From NCBI RefSeq assembly GCF_001659605.2, contig NC_035161.2, positions 34,319,191 through 34,383,190 of the forward strand: DNA of 64,000 nt, in the 5' to 3' direction. Below, one piece after another: positions 26,001 to 37,405 of the stretch (position 1 is its first letter; every line of letters starts with the position of its first letter). The notes beneath the pieces are model-generated. The model was not told where the DNA came from, ran no database searches, and saw only the letters and a program-made list of their open reading frames with translations. The position numbers and the translations under genes are program-made. The DNA is from Manihot esculenta. Lineage: Eukaryota; Streptophyta; Magnoliopsida; Malpighiales; Euphorbiaceae.

Positions 26001-26148
26001 AATTTTTAACAGAGAATTAATGAAATGAAGTGGAACAAAATTGTTGCGTGTTAAAAAGAAAATTAAAGATACAAGAGAGTTTAAAACCGCAAAACAGGAA
26101 AGCACGCCGTACGTGTGTGTAGTCGCCACCCTTCTCTCTCCTCGCTCT
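22441..26148. other. AT-rich divergent intergenic region (AHL / HMGR)
   Basis: About 3.7 kb without a supported gene. It holds a T23-type run at about 22701-22725, an AAAAG-type purine repeat at about 23019-23065, an (AT)n run at about 24644-24666 and a TTA trinucleotide run near 25392-25408. A less AT-rich island at about 23755-23900 (GAGGCCGTCACTCATGATGG...) has no ORF. Both flanking promoters presumably lie at its ends. Confidence 0.5.
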
Positions 26149-26156
26149 TTATAAAA
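26149..26156 (+). promoter_or_regulatory. TATA box of the HMGR gene
   Basis: TTTATAAAAC follows a CT-rich tract (CTTCTCTCTCCTCGCTC) and lies about 100 bases upstream of the HMGR ATG, so transcription would start near 26180. This placement matters. The reading frame is open upstream to an in-frame Met at 26115, but that Met would lie upstream of the predicted transcription start. Confidence 0.6.
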
Positions 26157-26252
26157 CAAATACTGAAAAACGACTCAAACTGCCGAGAGCTCATCGTCCG
26201 CGCTTCTCTTCTGTTTATTTATTTATTTTTTATTTTCCGACTTTCTATATTT

Positions 26253-28948
26253 ATGGACAAAGTTCGCCGGCGACTGGCCAGCTACCTCCTCCGTAAGAAC
26301 TCTTCTGACGAACTTCTCAACTCGTTCCGCCTTGGCCACCATCTTCCTCCTCTAAAGCCTTCCGATTATTTTCTCCCTCTCTCCCTCTACCTCGCTAATT
26401 CTCTCTTTTTCGCGCTCTTCTTCTCCGTAGCCTATTTCCTCATCCACAGATGGCGAGAAAAGATCCATAACTCCACTCCTCTTCACATACTCAGCTTCCC
26501 TGAGATCGCTGCTTTACTTTGCTTGGTGGCTTCCGTCATCTATCTTCTTGGTTTCTTTGGCATTAGCTTCGTCCACTTCTTTTCTAAAGCTTCCAACATT
26601 GTTGACGAAGAATATGATGATAATAACATTATAGTTAAGGAAGATAATATGCCTCCGGGGCCTTGCTCTGCCTCACTTGACTGCTTCCCGCCCGCCAAAA
26701 TTCATGCGCCCATTATCGCAACTACGACCACCAGTAGTTCATTTTCTGATGATGACGAGCAAATTATCAAATCAGTAGTCTCTGGTTCCATTCCTTCCTA
26801 CGCACTCGAATCAAAACTTGGGGACTGTAGGAGGGCTGCTTTAATTCGCCGAGTGGCGGTCCAGAGGATCTCGAAGAGATCATTGGAGGGACTGCCTTTA
26901 GATGGGTTCGATTACGAGTCCATATTGGGGCAGTGCTGCGAGATGCCAATCGGGTACGTGCAGATTCCGGTGGGAATTGCTGGGCCATTGTTGCTGGATG
27001 GAAAGGAATATAGTGTGCCAATGGCCACGACGGAGGGTTGCCTGGTGGCCAGTACAAATAGAGGGTGTAAGGCTATTTACGCATCTGGAGGGGCTACCTC
27101 CGCGTTGATCAGGGATGGAATGACCAGAGCTCCCGTAGTCAGGTTTGCCACCGCCAAGAGGGCCGCCGACTTGAAATTTTTTATGGAGGATCCTGACAAT
27201 TTCGACACCGTTGCCGTTGTTTTCAACAAGTTCGATCTTTTTCCCTCTTTACTTTTTCTTTCTGTTCACAAGTAGTAGCGTTATTCTTTAGGATGAGGAT
27301 GGTCGTACGAGCCTAATTTACATTTTCTTTTTCATAAAAAATGATTTCGTATTCGTTTTTCCCATCCCCCCCTCCCTTTAGGCATTGATTAGCTGGTTAA
27401 TGTATAATTTCGGAGTCATGTATATATGGACATGTTATCCTGCTTCGCTTTTTGTTTGACTTGGTTTTTTGCTTTGCTTTTGGCATTTATTTGTTTGGTG
27501 ATTGCGATGTTGATGGATTTTTTTATTTTATATTTTGTGTGAACCTATTGTACTTACCAAGATCATCAAGTTACTAGTTAGTATATGTTTGCATTTAGCA
27601 TTAGAAGAACAAGAGTTTTTATTTTTTTTTATTGATTAATTTTTACAAATATTGTGCAGGTCAAGCAGATTCGCAAAGCTACAAGGTGTCCAATGTGCAA
27701 TAGCAGGAAAAAATCTTTTTATGAGGTTTAACTGCAGCACAGGTGATGCTATGGGAATGAACATGGTCTCCAAAGGAGTCCAAAACGTCCTCGATTATCT
27801 CCAGAATGATTTTCCTGATATGGATGTCATCGGCATCTCCGGTAAAATCCTCTTGTCTTCTACTCTCCTTAGCTACACCCATACGATAAGATGTCTAGTT
27901 TAATCAATTTAAATTTATTTAGCATATGAGAACGAAGAAAATTTTCCAACCATGTTATGAACTTTTCAGGGAACTTCTGTTCGGACAAGAAGCCAGCAGC
28001 AGTAAACTGGATAGAAGGTCGTGGGAAGTCCGTTGTTTGTGAGGCAATCATAAAGGAAGAAGTGGTTAAGAAGGTATTGAAAACCAATGTGGCCGCCTTG
28101 GTGGAGCTTAACATGCTTAAGAACCTAACTGGATCAGCCGTGGCAGGTTCTCTTGGTGGGTTTAACGCCCACGCTAGCAATGTAGTAACTGCAGTGTACA
28201 TAGCTACTGGACAGGATCCTGCTCAGAACGTGGAGAGCTCTCACTGCATTACTATGATGGAAGCTGTTAATGGTGGCAAGGACCTTCACATCTCAGTGTC
28301 CATGCCTTCCATTGAGGTTATTAAACTTTCTCCGCCTTAGATTATTCATTAATTCATTTTCTTCACCATCTAGTAGAAGTAATAACTTATTTTGTTATTC
28401 ATCCACAATAATTTGATATATGCATTTTACATGAATATGGCCACAGAATTACTTAAGAGGGAGTTATTTATTTATTTATTGGCTCATTCAAGAGCAAGTT
28501 GAAAGGGAAAAATATATAAACTTTTGGCAAGGCCAGATGTAAGATGCCAACGATTCCTTAAAAAGGGAATATTACTTTGGAGGATATCTAAGATTTAAAA
28601 TATAGAAAACGAAGTAAAATTTAACATCGCATGAAGATGCCTTGAAACAACATAAGTCAGAATTCTTTATTTTTGGTACTTGTTCAGGTGGGTACAGTTG
28701 GAGGTGGCACTCAACTTGCATCTCAATCAGCTTGCCTGAACCTTCTTGGGGTAAAGGGTGCAAGCAAAGATTCCCCAGGGTCTAACTCAAGGCTACTGGC
28801 TACTATTGTCGCTGGTTCAGTTCTGGCAGGTGAGCTATCTCTTATGTCTGCTCTTGCAGCTGGGCAGCTGGTTAAGAGCCACTTGAAGTACAACAGATCT
28901 AGCAAAGACATCCGAATTAACTTCCTGAAGAGTAATACAACTGCTTAA
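26253..28948 (+). CDS. HMGR: 3-hydroxy-3-methylglutaryl-CoA reductase (HMGR3-like)
   Basis: Four exons: 26253-27229, 27660-27841, 27970-28316, 28688-28948; 1,767 nt, 588 aa. It reduces HMG-CoA to mevalonate with two NADPH, the committed step of cytosolic isoprenoid synthesis, on the ER. The N-terminus ([19 protein letters not shown]) precedes two membrane spans (about 43-66 and 85-108) and a variable acidic linker (DEEYDDNN). The C-terminal catalytic domain holds [26 protein letters not shown] (catalytic Glu 261), DAMGMNMVS (Asp 355), a Lys in LNMLKNLTG, a His in SSHCITMME and [25 protein letters not shown] near the end matches the site where SnRK1-type kinases inactivate plant HMGR. Overall the sequence resembles Hevea HMGR3 most, by recall. 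The four-exon layout is the usual plant HMGR layout. The chosen ATG fits the family; the extreme C-terminus ([12 protein letters not shown]) is unusual. Confidence 0.97.
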
Positions 28949-30391
28949 TTTGTTTAGTAGAGATGACGAAAACTAGAAATAAATTACTTATCAAGGATAA
29001 CAGTGGTCGGCAACTGTTGGTTGGTGGGGACAAACAAAGACAAAGTCCATGTGAAGGACAAGTAAAAATAGATAGAGCCTGCTCTTTCCAAAGCCATGTG
29101 AAGCTGGTGGATCTCCTTCCAAGATCTCTTATCAAGCCTACAATTGTTAGATATGGGGTTTTACGTGGTGTGCCATATATTTGTTTTTTACTTGCGCCTG
29201 ATTTCATGTCACCCTAAACTATGGAATCTAACAGAATGAACTGGGTCAGTATGATTTGTTCATGTGTGTAACTTCAGTTTAGTTCGATTTATACATCTCG
29301 AAACTTGAATGGTTCAAAATTTTCACATTTGTTTCAGTTCAAAATCAAACTGACTATTTGCACTCTTTGTTTAAATACGTACCATTTATATGGTGCATCT
29401 CTGCATATGTATGCTGTGAATCCATCCTCTTCCTAGCCCATCATCATATTGATGAATGCTTATTATAAGTAATCACAATACTTACATTTGTGAGCTCAGA
29501 TTCTTGTTTTGATCAGTCTAATAACCTTAACATCTTCATACTAACTGAAGCCCGAAGACATCAGCAAAGTCATAACCTTTTTGCAAGGTTCACTTTTAAT
29601 ATCAGACTAATAAGAGAGTCCACTTTCAATATACATACACATGTACACATACAATTTTAATAGTTGATGCAAAATCTGGTTATATACGAAAAAACCAATT
29701 TAACGATTGCATATAGCAGAATCGGTAAACGTGATTTTCTAGACTCAGAACGTACGTACGGGGGACAATGTTCTTAATCCCCTACTGGTCGCCTTATCAT
29801 TTATTTCTGGTTCTATTATACTCCATCTTTGCAAATTGGCACAAATAGCATCATCCTCGGTTCAATTGGACTGCTATTCTACAACGTACACCACCAAGCA
29901 TGCCAAAAACCAGATTCATCAACAAGGTGCAATTCAGCAGCATAGCTCCAGCTCAAATTAACATTAAAAAAAAAAAAAAAAATCTGCCATTCATTCACCA
30001 CAGGAGCAAATTAAATTTTCACGTTATTCAGAACATTTATAAATCGATCAATGGCCATGGGCCACTGCACTGTGCGTTTGGGTCCAATACCATTCAATAC
30101 AAGTCGGCACCAAGATGTAAATTTTTCACCATTCCTTAAGAAAGTACATACAAAATCAGAGGAAAGATAAGGCCTTCACAAAAGCAAATCCCAGAAATTC
30201 CATTTCAAATTGAATTGATAAAATGAGCAAACATTTTTTCAAATCAAGTTCATTTTGTAACCAAATGTTGAAAATTGTCTATAATCCAACTAAATAGCTG
30301 CAACACATCCAGTGATGTCCTTTCATACCTTTGTTGTTAAAAAATCACTTATCACTGACTACCTCCAATTTACCTCTTATATCCTAGATAG
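28949..30391. other. 3' flank of HMGR and 3' UTR of the thioredoxin reductase gene
   Basis: Convergent 3' regions. The ORFs at 28963-29217 and 29900-30139 have no recognisable domains and sit in UTR-like DNA. An A run at about 29967-29983 is present. No gene is supported. Confidence 0.5.
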
Positions 30392-30746
30392 TCAATCGCT
30401 CTTACCTTCCTGCGAACCAATCTCTTGCAAGTAATGTTCTGCTTCCAAGGCTGCCATGCAACCTGCAACATCGTGAAGCAAAAGTAAGTTAATCAGAACA
30501 ACAATCAACCTAAGATTGGATACAATTCTCCTCTTTCTTTTTGGGACATTTCTCAACTGATGATATTGAAAGCATTTTTTCAGTTTTGTATGCCGAAGAA
30601 ATATATTTCAAGTTAATCAGAATAAGAATCAACCTAAGATGGTTGTGAAACAACAACAAATTAAACAAGACACAAGCCCTTGATTAAAAAGATACAGTTG
30701 ACAGACAAAAAGAAGGATGCTTGCAATATAATCAATAGGGAAAGGT

Positions 30747-30799
<53 letters not shown>

Positions 30800-33700
30800 T
30801 CAGTTCTAGGAAAAGCAGATATGCCTGCATACACCATAAATGCAGAGAACAACAAACATTTGGCATCTTTTTTTCTGACAATGATGGTTGGAAACTTGGA
30901 ATTTCAGATGGCAGAACAATCAACAAAAGAATGTTAAAATTGGTAGAGCCTGTAGTAATTGTGCACTTTTAACCAGATTATACTCAATATACTACACTAA
31001 TTTTTTCATATGATGCCAATACATTTTCAAATTTTGCAAATTATCCCAAATGATATACATGGACATCAGGCAAATTGGGTGTAATATACAACGGCGTTTT
31101 GTGTCAAATGTGGTCAACAACAAAACACTTAGAAAATATCGAATACTGGTAAAAATTGCTTTCTAAACAGGATGACAGTATGAATGAGGCATGCTTAATT
31201 ATGTATTGACATTTGATCTCAGCCCATCATGTCAAGAATTGGTTAAAGCTTCTTTACCTCAAGCAGGATCAATTTATTCATGCCCCAGAAAACAATACCC
31301 AAAAGACATTAAGCTCAAACAACAGGCCTAATTATGTATCTGACAGTTTGATCCCAGGATATTGTTTAAGATTGGTTTAAAGCATTGATCCCAGGATATT
31401 GTTTAAGCTTGATTTAAAGCATTCTCAAAACCTGATGGTAGTTAGACTTCCATGCATCATAAACCAAATACCAAACAAACTCAATCTTGGACTGATAAAC
31501 AAGTAGGAAAAAATCATGGTTAAGGGGCCAAAAGAATATGGCAAAAATGAAGTTACTCTTCTCAAATTTATAGATACTCCCACGAGGACCTATTCAAGCT
31601 AGCCACAGACAATTAGGACCATAGTCTTCAAATGAGGGTTCAATGTAAACTGGCAGGAGCTTGACCTACCATGAATAAGTGTCGCAAACTTGCAACGGAA
31701 TCTAATATGATAAGAAAAGAAAGAAAAGGTGAAATGCAATATAGATTAATCCAAAGCAAAAACAAGCATGTGTGTCCAAGCTACCAGATAAACAGCAAAC
31801 AGGGAAAAGATTAGCCTCCTATGAAGTTTGGCTTAAAAATTATGGAACCACAATTAGTTTACAGAAAAATTTTGTGTTTATTTATCCTTCTGGGAAGGGG
31901 AGCAACTTTACCATAATGCAAAAACCAGAAGAAAGTAACACTAAATAAAGGAGAATGAAATGGTTTAAACAGATAAGCCACTGAAAGAGTGAGTGAAAAA
32001 AAAACGTATCAACACAATTTTTAGAAGGATGTAGTAATCCCATTAAAGCCATTAAAGCCTTCAACCTGTTCTCAAAGTCTAATGAGGTGTACCATGTATA
32101 TAGTAAAACATAAACTTCAAAATCTACCAAAAATCACAATAAAAAAGAAGAAATATAGTTGATCCCATATAGCACATTTGAGTATAATGAATGGTTTTAT
32201 TATTAAAATTAAACAGTAACACAAGGACGACCGAATGAGATTGCTTTCTTATTTATTCACCTAAGCATATTACGACAATGAAGGAAGATCAAGCTGACAT
32301 CTTTAACCATCTAACAATATTTTAAAAAATGCTTTTGTCCAGCCTAGCTCAAGATTTGTGGTGCTGCAACATATTAATACAGTATTATGTTTAGGCTGCC
32401 ATTTGAAGGATCTAAGCTATTGATGCATTCAACATCAGTTCTAGGGGATGATCTTGGGTGTTATATGAATGATCTTGCAAACCTATGAAAGTTCCCTGAA
32501 CGAAGACACGCAGTTTAAAGGGGATTGACAATGATGCGTTGCCCGTTGGTTTTAGAAGTAATCTCGGGTGTTATATGTATGGGTTTGCGAACCTCCCCTT
32601 AAGCTGGAATTAGGGGATCCATATTGCTGATACTCAAGCCATTCAAGTCAAGTGTTGAGGAGCAAATAGTTATCGAATATGTAGAATCTATATTGAATCA
32701 CCATTTAGCGGGCTATTAGGACTTGGGTAACGAAATTTAAAAGGGCACAAGTGAGAGAAGAAGAGAGACAAACCAGTGCCGGCAGCAGTAACAGCCTGCC
32801 TGTACTTCTTGTCCTGGACATCTCCAGCTGCAAAAACACCACGCACGCTGGTCTGAGTGGTGCCTGGTTTGGTCACAACGTAACCATCGGAGTCGAGTTG
32901 GAGCTGCCCATCCAAGAACTTGGTAGCAGGCTCATGCCCAATGGCAAAGAACAATCCGGACACCTTCAAATCACAAACTTGTCCAGTCTCGATGTTCTTC
33001 ACTTTCAGCCCACCCAATAGGCGGTCTCCGTTAGCCTCCACCACCACCGAATTCCAAATGACCTCGATCTTTGGATTGCTTAAGGCCCTATTCTGCATAA
33101 TCTTGGATGCTCTAAAAGTATCCCTCCTGTGAATTATATAAACTTTGGAACCATATTTGGTGAGAAAAGTGGCTTCTTCCATGGCCGAATCCCCTCCGCC
33201 AATCACGGCTAGAGGCTTGTCCCTAAAAATTGGGGCGGCCCCATCGCATACCGCGCAGGCCGAAACGCCTCGATTCCAGAAAGTATCCGAGCCCGGGAAG
33301 TTAAGGCGCTTGGCGACGGCGCCGGTTGCAACGATGACAGAATCAGCGAGGACGGCCTTGGAGTCAGTGAACACCTTGAAGGGATTGGAAGAGAAATCGA
33401 CCTTGTTAACGGTTTCGGTGTAGATCTGGGTACCGAAGCGGACGGATTGAGCGCGGCATCGGTCCATAAGTTCGCCACCCTGAATCCCGTCAGGGAAACC
33501 GGGGAAGTTCTCGACCTCTGAGGTGGTAGTAAGCTGGCCACCAGGGGCGATGTCATTGGCCATCCAGCCTTCAAAAAGAATAGGCTTGAGCTCAGCACGG
33601 GCAGCATAGATAGCGGCAGTGTGGGCGGCAGGGCCACTGCCGATGATGCAGAGACGGGTCTTGAGGTCTTCCATGGCGGTGGATGTGGTTACCTTAGGAG

Positions 33701-33812
33701 CGGAGGAGGTAGAAAGAGACGACGCAGCGAGAGAAGTGGTGGTGGCGGCGAGTCCAATAAAGCTGCGTGCTCTTTTGAGAAGGCTTCTAAGCCTACTAGG
33801 GGTTCGATTCAT
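30392..33812 (-). CDS. NTR: NADPH-dependent thioredoxin reductase, NTRA/NTRB type
   Basis: Two coding exons on the reverse strand, 32774-33812 and 30392-30462, join as AC TG|GT TGC; 1,110 nt, 369 aa. It is a flavoenzyme passing electrons from NADPH to h- and o-type thioredoxins in cytosol and mitochondria. Motifs seen: FAD site [35 protein letters not shown], redox pair CAVC (Cys186/Cys189), NADPH site [14 protein letters not shown] and [10 protein letters not shown], and FAD site [10 protein letters not shown]. No C-terminal thioredoxin domain follows (it ends [10 protein letters not shown]), so it is not the plastid NTRC. The first 46 residues are Arg/Ser/Thr-rich with few acids, like a mitochondrial presequence. 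A second Met at 47 (MEDLKTRLC) would give the cytosolic form. The 2.3-kb intron is unusual beside such a short last exon. Confidence 0.95.
30748..30797. repeat. (AG)n microsatellite in the thioredoxin reductase intron
   Basis: About 25 AG dinucleotides without interruption. It produces the artificial RERERE and SLSLSL open frames on the two strands, which are not genes. Likely polymorphic between accessions. Confidence 0.95.
31195..31430. repeat. Nested direct duplications in the thioredoxin reductase intron
   Basis: TGATCCCAGGATATTGTTTA is repeated about 39 bases apart (starting about 31350 and 31387), with AAG.TTG.TTTAAAGCAT following each copy. A more diverged copy of the same block (TAATTATGTATTGACA...TGATCTCAGCCCATCATG) lies about 130 bases upstream. 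This looks like successive local tandem duplications. Confidence 0.6.
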
Positions 33813-33880
33813 GACTCCCCTGTCTTCGCCCCGTCTTTATCTATGCTGAGGCCTCGCTTTTCTGTTCTATTCACACGCGC

Positions 33881-33892
33881 TTTGGCGCGAAA
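33881..33892. promoter_or_regulatory. E2F-like site upstream of the thioredoxin reductase gene
   Basis: TTTGGCGCGAAA, a palindromic match to the E2F consensus (TTTSSCGC), lies about 70 bases upstream of the first ATG in otherwise AT-rich DNA. E2F sites of this form occur in S-phase genes. Function here is inference from the motif alone. Confidence 0.4.
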
Positions 33893-35507
33893 ACGGGTTT
33901 GGTTTCCTCCAATTCGTGTACAGTAAAAAATGGAAACAAATCATCTCATAGAGAGCATAACGTACCTTCTCTCACTTTTCCTCTTATCTAAAATTCCTCT
34001 TATTCTTCCTTCTCTTCGCCTCTTATTTAAAAAATTAGAAAACCCATTAATTAATTTTTTAATTTTATAAAAACATCTATTAATTATTTATAATTTTAAA
34101 AATATTTTTAATATATTTTTTAAAACTTAAAAATTACTAATGTATCCAATAACAATTTTTTCATAAAAAATAATTGATAATTCGACTATTGTAATTTATC
34201 ATTATTATTCAAGGGACGAAAATTTCGGCCCGGTCCATGTACGTCCGTCATGGGCCCACTAGATTCTGCATCTACATCTGAACGGAGCATAAGTTGCCAC
34301 ATTTCAATTTCGGAAATTGAAAAATAATTCATATATTATTTATGACAACTTAATTAAGAAGTTGAATTTTCAATAAACTAAGCCATTACTGCTTGGAAAA
34401 CCATAAATTAATAAAAAGAATATATTATAAAGTGAAAAATCCTTTTTTTTTTAATTTTAATTATAAAAATAAGTGAACCAAAAAAATAACTTTTTGAATT
34501 TTGCTTGTACCAGCATCAAGTCCTGGGAGCAAAAGCTCAAACTGCCACAGAATTTGGTTTTGGTATGACCTAGTTAACACTCTATTTTGGGCATCATATT
34601 CTCGAGAAAGTGGCGGAAAATAAACTTCATATTGTTCTGTTTATTGTCTCCCTTCCTATTCACATAACATGATGGCTACATTTCTCATGACAAAATTTCT
34701 AAGTGGAAATTTCTTTTGCCCAATTAGCTAATGACCCACAACTCCAAAATTAGGAGTCAGCAATTGGAAATAAAATCGAAAAAAATTAAATTCATTCAAT
34801 CATTCAATTATAATCAAAAGCTGCTCATCTCTATCAGAAACAGCCTGATCTTTGGGCATTGCATCTAAGTTCTTGAACAAGGCCTACAATTTTGGGCCAA
34901 CTCTGACGCTATGCTGCTGTGAGCTTAGCCCAATACTGTGAAAGAGATTAGCAAAAAGGATGTAATTAGTGCAGGCAACAACGTGATTATTGAATATAGA
35001 GTACAGAGATACCCTGCTTTATGTTCCAGTAAAATAATTAAAAGATGAGCATCATCATGAAGGCATAACTTGTTAGCTTTTAATAAAGTTCAAAAATATT
35101 AATGGCACCTTGTTCTAAATTTCAACAAAAGCTTTGCTTTTTAGCCTTGACCATCTCCCCTTTTTTCTAGTCAAATAATGGCAATGGGATTAGGTGGTAA
35201 TACAAGCTTTAGAATCTTCATTTCCATACCTACTGTGAACCTTCCCAATATTAGCACCTCAAGGATAATATCATAACACCAATAGTAAAAGTTATAATTA
35301 ATTAATATATAAATCTCTCAAACATTTTCCTTTTTTCTCAAGAAAATCCATGGCTGGATTACATATATACACAAGATCAAGCACTCTTCAAAGATTGGAG
35401 GCAAGCAAAAATCTAAGAGAGAGGAAAAAAACAACTGAAATCCAAAAACAGACAGCAGAGACCCTTTTATACAAAAATCATAGTACTTTGTATGATTTTT
35501 ATATGGC
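33893..35507. other. Intergenic DNA upstream of the thioredoxin reductase gene and 3' UTR of the small-protein gene
   Basis: AT-rich. A more GC-rich patch with CATGGGCCCACT (about 34248-34260) resembles plant site II elements (TGGGCC). The part closest to 35507 is the probable 3' UTR of the 135-residue gene. Nothing else is supported. Confidence 0.45.
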
Positions 35508-35915
35508 CTATCTTGGACTGTCTTGTTTCTGCTCCATAGAAATGGAGGATCTCTTGATGAACTCCAAGCAATCTGCAATGGCTTCAGAGTAGAAAGAATT
35601 GGAACGGCGGAACGTTATCATTCTGCAGTCGCCAAGACCGTAGTTGTGGCTGGAAACCTCCACCACCAATCCCCTCCTGCTGTTGGTGCTGCTGTTTCTC
35701 CTCAAACTGTAATTATTTATAGTCACCATACCTCTCTTTAAAGATTGTAGAGCTTGACCATATGAAGATTTCCATCTACTCAAGAGCTTGAACAAGTGGA
35801 AGAACCTGGCACGTAGCCTTTGAACTGAGAATCTTTTTGGGTTCAGCCTGAAGCCTCTGCCTGCTCCATGGCATCTCCTCCCAATCTTGGAGTAACCCAT
35901 CACCTTATGACTCAT
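35508..35915 (-). CDS. Conserved plant protein of unknown function, 135 aa, basic
   Basis: Single-exon reverse-strand ORF from ATG at 35915. The N-terminus MSHKVMGYSKIGRRCHGAGR leads to a very basic helical segment (GFRLNPKRFSVQRLRARFFH, LFKLLSRWKSSYGQALQSLK). A Ser/Arg-rich linker follows, then a conserved-looking tail SNSFYSEAIADCLEFIKRSS. I remember similar small proteins in many eudicots, annotated only as uncharacterised or hypothetical. The amphipathic basic helix could bind membrane or nucleic acid, but I cannot assign a function. A TATATATAAG box on the reverse strand (35951-35960) lies about 40 bases upstream, which supports this start and implies a very short leader. No signal peptide or clear membrane span. 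Confidence 0.8.
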   Translation of the reverse strand: MSHKVMGYSKIGRRCHGAGRGFRLNPKRFSVQRLRARFFHLFKLLSRWKSSYGQALQSLKRGMVTINNYSLRRNSSTNSRRGLVVEVSSHNYGLGDCRMITFRRSNSFYSEAIADCLEFIKRSSISMEQKQDSPR

Positions 35916-37405
35916 TCTAAAAGAAGTGGGCGTCTTTGAATTCTGAGTGCTTATATATAAATATGGTTGAAGGAGGACTTTTTGGAAGGGGAAGGTGACG
36001 AAGGAAGGGCGAGGTGTGTGTGGAAACTTGGAAAATGGCTGGTTTTATTTGTTTGGACGGTCTCATTGGGTTTTTTATTTTTATTTTTATTTTTTTTTGA
36101 CCCTGAATTTTTTTATGAATATATCATAATCTTAGAAAATAATTAAGCTCTAGCTCATTGATTCACAAGTATAATTATATAATAAATGTAGAAATATATA
36201 ATTAAAGTGGTAGGGCCATAGCAGACAAAGAAAAGAAATGCAAGTGTCGCTTTTCGTATTAGGTGAGTGAATTAAAGTAGGCTTAGAATAAATGCCAAAT
36301 TGGTGTATAAATCAATGAGTGATTCCAGGACCAACAACTCTTAACTTCCCAATATATTTAGCAATTAAGCTGCAAATTCATTAGTCTAAGCCTTATGATT
36401 TCAAGTAATTTAACTAAAAAATTTAAAATTTTCTATTTTATTTATTTAATTAGAATTATTTTTAGAAATCAGAGCGCTTTTCTTCTTAAATTGCGGAGAG
36501 GAAAATTATTTTCTAGAAAGCTAATTTTTACTATCTATTTAAATCAAATATGGGTTTAACAGTATTTGACCTGTGAAATGTCTTCTTTTCATGAGAGAGT
36601 GGCTTACCTTTTTTGGAAGGAAACTGTGTGGTGGGTATTTTCTGTATTCCATGAAGAAGAAGCAAAACTAATGGTAGCTAGCTTGGATTTGTATTTGTTC
36701 CATGATTAGATAATATAAATAATTCACCATGTTTTTTTATGTTGGAGCATTTGTAGGCTGGCAGGCATGTTTTAATTACTACTTTTGTTGTTATGCTAAG
36801 AGAAATTAGTGTCAGAATAAAACAAATAAAGAATAATACATGTAAAAATAATTAAGATGGGTTTCATGTGGGATTAGATTTTTACTGCTATTTATAAATA
36901 TGGGACACTGACTGGCCCACATGCTTGAAGAAATTGCATGAGAAATGAAGAATAAGAAGGAGATTAAGACAGAGATTTGAAATAGAAGAAATGGCTAATT
37001 TGGTCAGCAACTGCTGTAGGTGCAGCATTTTTTTTGAATGTTTTGTTAGGTAGGTAGCAGCTGGTGCTTGGTAACAAGAGAAAACAAAATCCTGCGCCTA
37101 CTTGCGCTTGTGTTTCAAGTTTAACGACACATACGCGTCTAAGAAATCAAGCACAAGCAGTTTACGCTGGACAGGCGTAAGCCCACACAGGGCCGATGGG
37201 TCACTTCGCCCTTCACCCACCAAAACTACTATTCTGCCTTTAATCTAAATTTCTGCTGTTTTATTATGCTCGGCTTCCTCGAGGGTTAGCTCTCCAATTA
37301 ATAATAATAAAAGAATTTCAGCAAACTCATCACTCTCCTGTCCTGCTTTGCTATCTCCCCTACTGCATTATTTGTTAGGGTTTTAGGCTTTATTATTTTA
37401 TTTAC
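35916..37405. other. Intergenic DNA with promoter of the 135-aa gene
   Basis: Contains the TATATATAAG box of the leftward gene (35951-35960). The rest is AT-rich without a supported ORF. A more GC-balanced patch at about 37090-37240 (CCTGCGCCTACTTGCGCTTG, TACGCTGGACAGGCGTAAGC) is the probable old promoter of the PP7-like locus. Confidence 0.45.

Noticed and set aside
26767..27108. Reverse and alternative-frame ORFs inside HMGR exon 1
   Set aside because: Shadows of the HMGR coding exon, without independent support.
30680..30937. Reading frames RERERE.../SLSLSL... on both strands
   Set aside because: Translations of an (AG)n microsatellite within an intron.
30392..33812. Plastid NTRC as the identity of the reductase
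   Set aside because: The protein ends shortly after the FAD-binding C-terminal motif, with no thioredoxin domain.
33209..33926. Reverse ORF 33209-33637 and forward ORFs at 33619-33926
   Set aside because: Other-frame shadows of the thioredoxin reductase first exon and promoter.
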